NCBI RefSeq assembly: GCF_050908235.1
Contig: NZ_CP194340.1
DNA length: 64,000 nucleotides
From: Pseudoramibacter alactolyticus
Lineage (GTDB): Bacteria; Bacillota; Clostridia; Eubacteriales; Eubacteriaceae
Reading direction: 5' to 3' (one strand)
In this document: one piece after another, positions 63,600 through 64,000 of the stretch
Numbering within the stretch: position 1 is the first letter of the stretch
How the letters are laid out: every line of letters begins with the position of its first letter
Notes under the pieces: generated by a model
Databases searched by the model: none
What the model saw: the letters and a program-made list of their open reading frames with translations, nothing else
Told to the model about the DNA's origin: nothing
Position numbers and translations under genes: made by a program

Positions 63600-64000
63600 T
63601 CAGTCTAAAACGAAGGGCACGGCCGCATCCAGCCGCGTCACCGCGCCCTCGGCCGCGGCGCGCAAAGCCGGCCACTGCGCCGCGCTTTCGGCGTCGAACA
63701 CGGCGCAGGTGCGAAAGCCGGCCGCCGCCGCGGTGCGAATCGCCGTGAGCTCGTCCTCAAACACCCAAGTCGCTTCGGGTTTTCGTTCCAAACGGGCCGC
63801 CGCTGCCTGATAAATCGCCGGGCTCGCCTTGCCCGCGCCCACCTCGTCGCAGATGAACACGGCCGCGAAGGCGTCTTCGATGTTAAGCCGCGTCAGCGCC
63901 GCTGTGACGGGGCCGCGGCCGCTTGCGGTGGCCAGCGCCATAGGCACCCCCGCCCGGCCCATCGCCGCAAGAAAAGACCGCGCGCCGGGCTTGAGCGCCG
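63600..64000 (-). CDS. HAD-family phosphatase, partial
   Basis: The gene enters from beyond the window end; 133 residues are visible. LKPGARSFLAAM and PMALATASGRGPV contain the second HAD motif (Thr/Ser), VFICDEVGAGKASPAIY the motif III Lys, and VFEDELTAIRTAAAAGF the motif IV acidic pair. This is the beta-phosphoglucomutase-like subgroup (K-P-x-P-x-x-Y variant as K-A-S-P). The nucleophile Asp region is outside. It is convergent with the IS segment and probably was once the direct neighbour of the symporter gene at 14756. Confidence 0.88.
   Translation of the reverse strand, partial: ALKPGARSFLAAMGRAGVPMALATASGRGPVTAALTRLNIEDAFAAVFICDEVGAGKASPAIYQAAAARLERKPEATWVFEDELTAIRTAAAAGFRTCAVFDAESAAQWPALRAAAEGAVTRLDAAVPFVLD

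Overview
The window looks like a Bacillota chromosome, probably class Clostridia, from a GC-rich anaerobe. Pointers are a group A [FeFe]-hydrogenase next to a NuoF/GltD-type flavoprotein, the Firmicutes-typical DUF1659/DUF2922 pair, an AlsT-type symporter, strong AGGAGG ribosome sites and a TPP-riboswitch-controlled thiC. Genus cannot be fixed from sequence alone; a Eubacteriaceae-like organism is a guess.

Layout. 1-5 kb: end of an oligopeptide ABC ATPase, a MATE remnant, an acetyltransferase, small conserved proteins and a ChaN/Tiki-like membrane protein. 5-10 kb: flavodoxin and the two-gene hydrogenase operon. 10-14.6 kb: heavy-metal P-type ATPase with a divergent TetR regulator and a palindromic operator, a Mrr-like remnant, and an ECF sigma/anti-sigma pair. 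14.7-16.2 kb: sodium:amino-acid symporter. 16.2-63.6 kb: a segment bounded by two directly repeated copies of one IS3-family element, the left copy internally deleted. 63.6-64 kb: a HAD phosphatase running off the end. The outer flanks of the two IS copies are complementary halves of one 15-bp terminator stem. This suggests the symporter and HAD genes were once neighbours and that everything between was inserted or rearranged through the IS.

Inside the IS-bounded segment are ordinary genes (antiporter, ADP-ribosylglycohydrolase, ClC channel, thioesterase, GDSL hydrolase, flavodoxin, macrodomain; then thiC, an FtsX/LolD-type ABC pair, a double-Nudix protein, mnmA, an HdeD-like protein, a YfhO fragment and pepD). 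Between them lies a visibly more AT-rich 25.5-kb operon, all on the minus strand from about 50.3 to 24.7 kb. It encodes a nonribosomal peptide system of the heterocyclising (yersiniabactin/pyochelin/equibactin-like) kind. In transcription order it has a fused ECF ATPase-ATPase-T protein, an MptS/Trep_Strep membrane protein, two ABC half-transporters (YbtP/Q-like), an A-T NRPS with a degenerate methyltransferase-like insertion, a saccharopine-dehydrogenase-like protein, a thiazolinyl imide reductase, a Cy-A-T NRPS, a long NRPS beginning with an acyl-AMP ligase, a type II thioesterase, a lone condensation domain, a lone carrier protein, a second thioesterase with Cys in place of the nucleophilic Ser, and an Sfp-type phosphopantetheinyl transferase. 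No salicylate synthase is visible and the starter ligase looks like a fatty acyl-AMP ligase, so a lipid-capped thiazoline/thiazolidine metallophore is my best inference.

Several of these genes carry frameshifts or in-frame stops (about 50.17, 43.85, 38.49, 38.02, 37.34 and 34.48 kb). Either the cluster is decaying or the assembly has errors; a similar one-base homopolymer lesion in the Nudix gene outside the cluster keeps the second option open.
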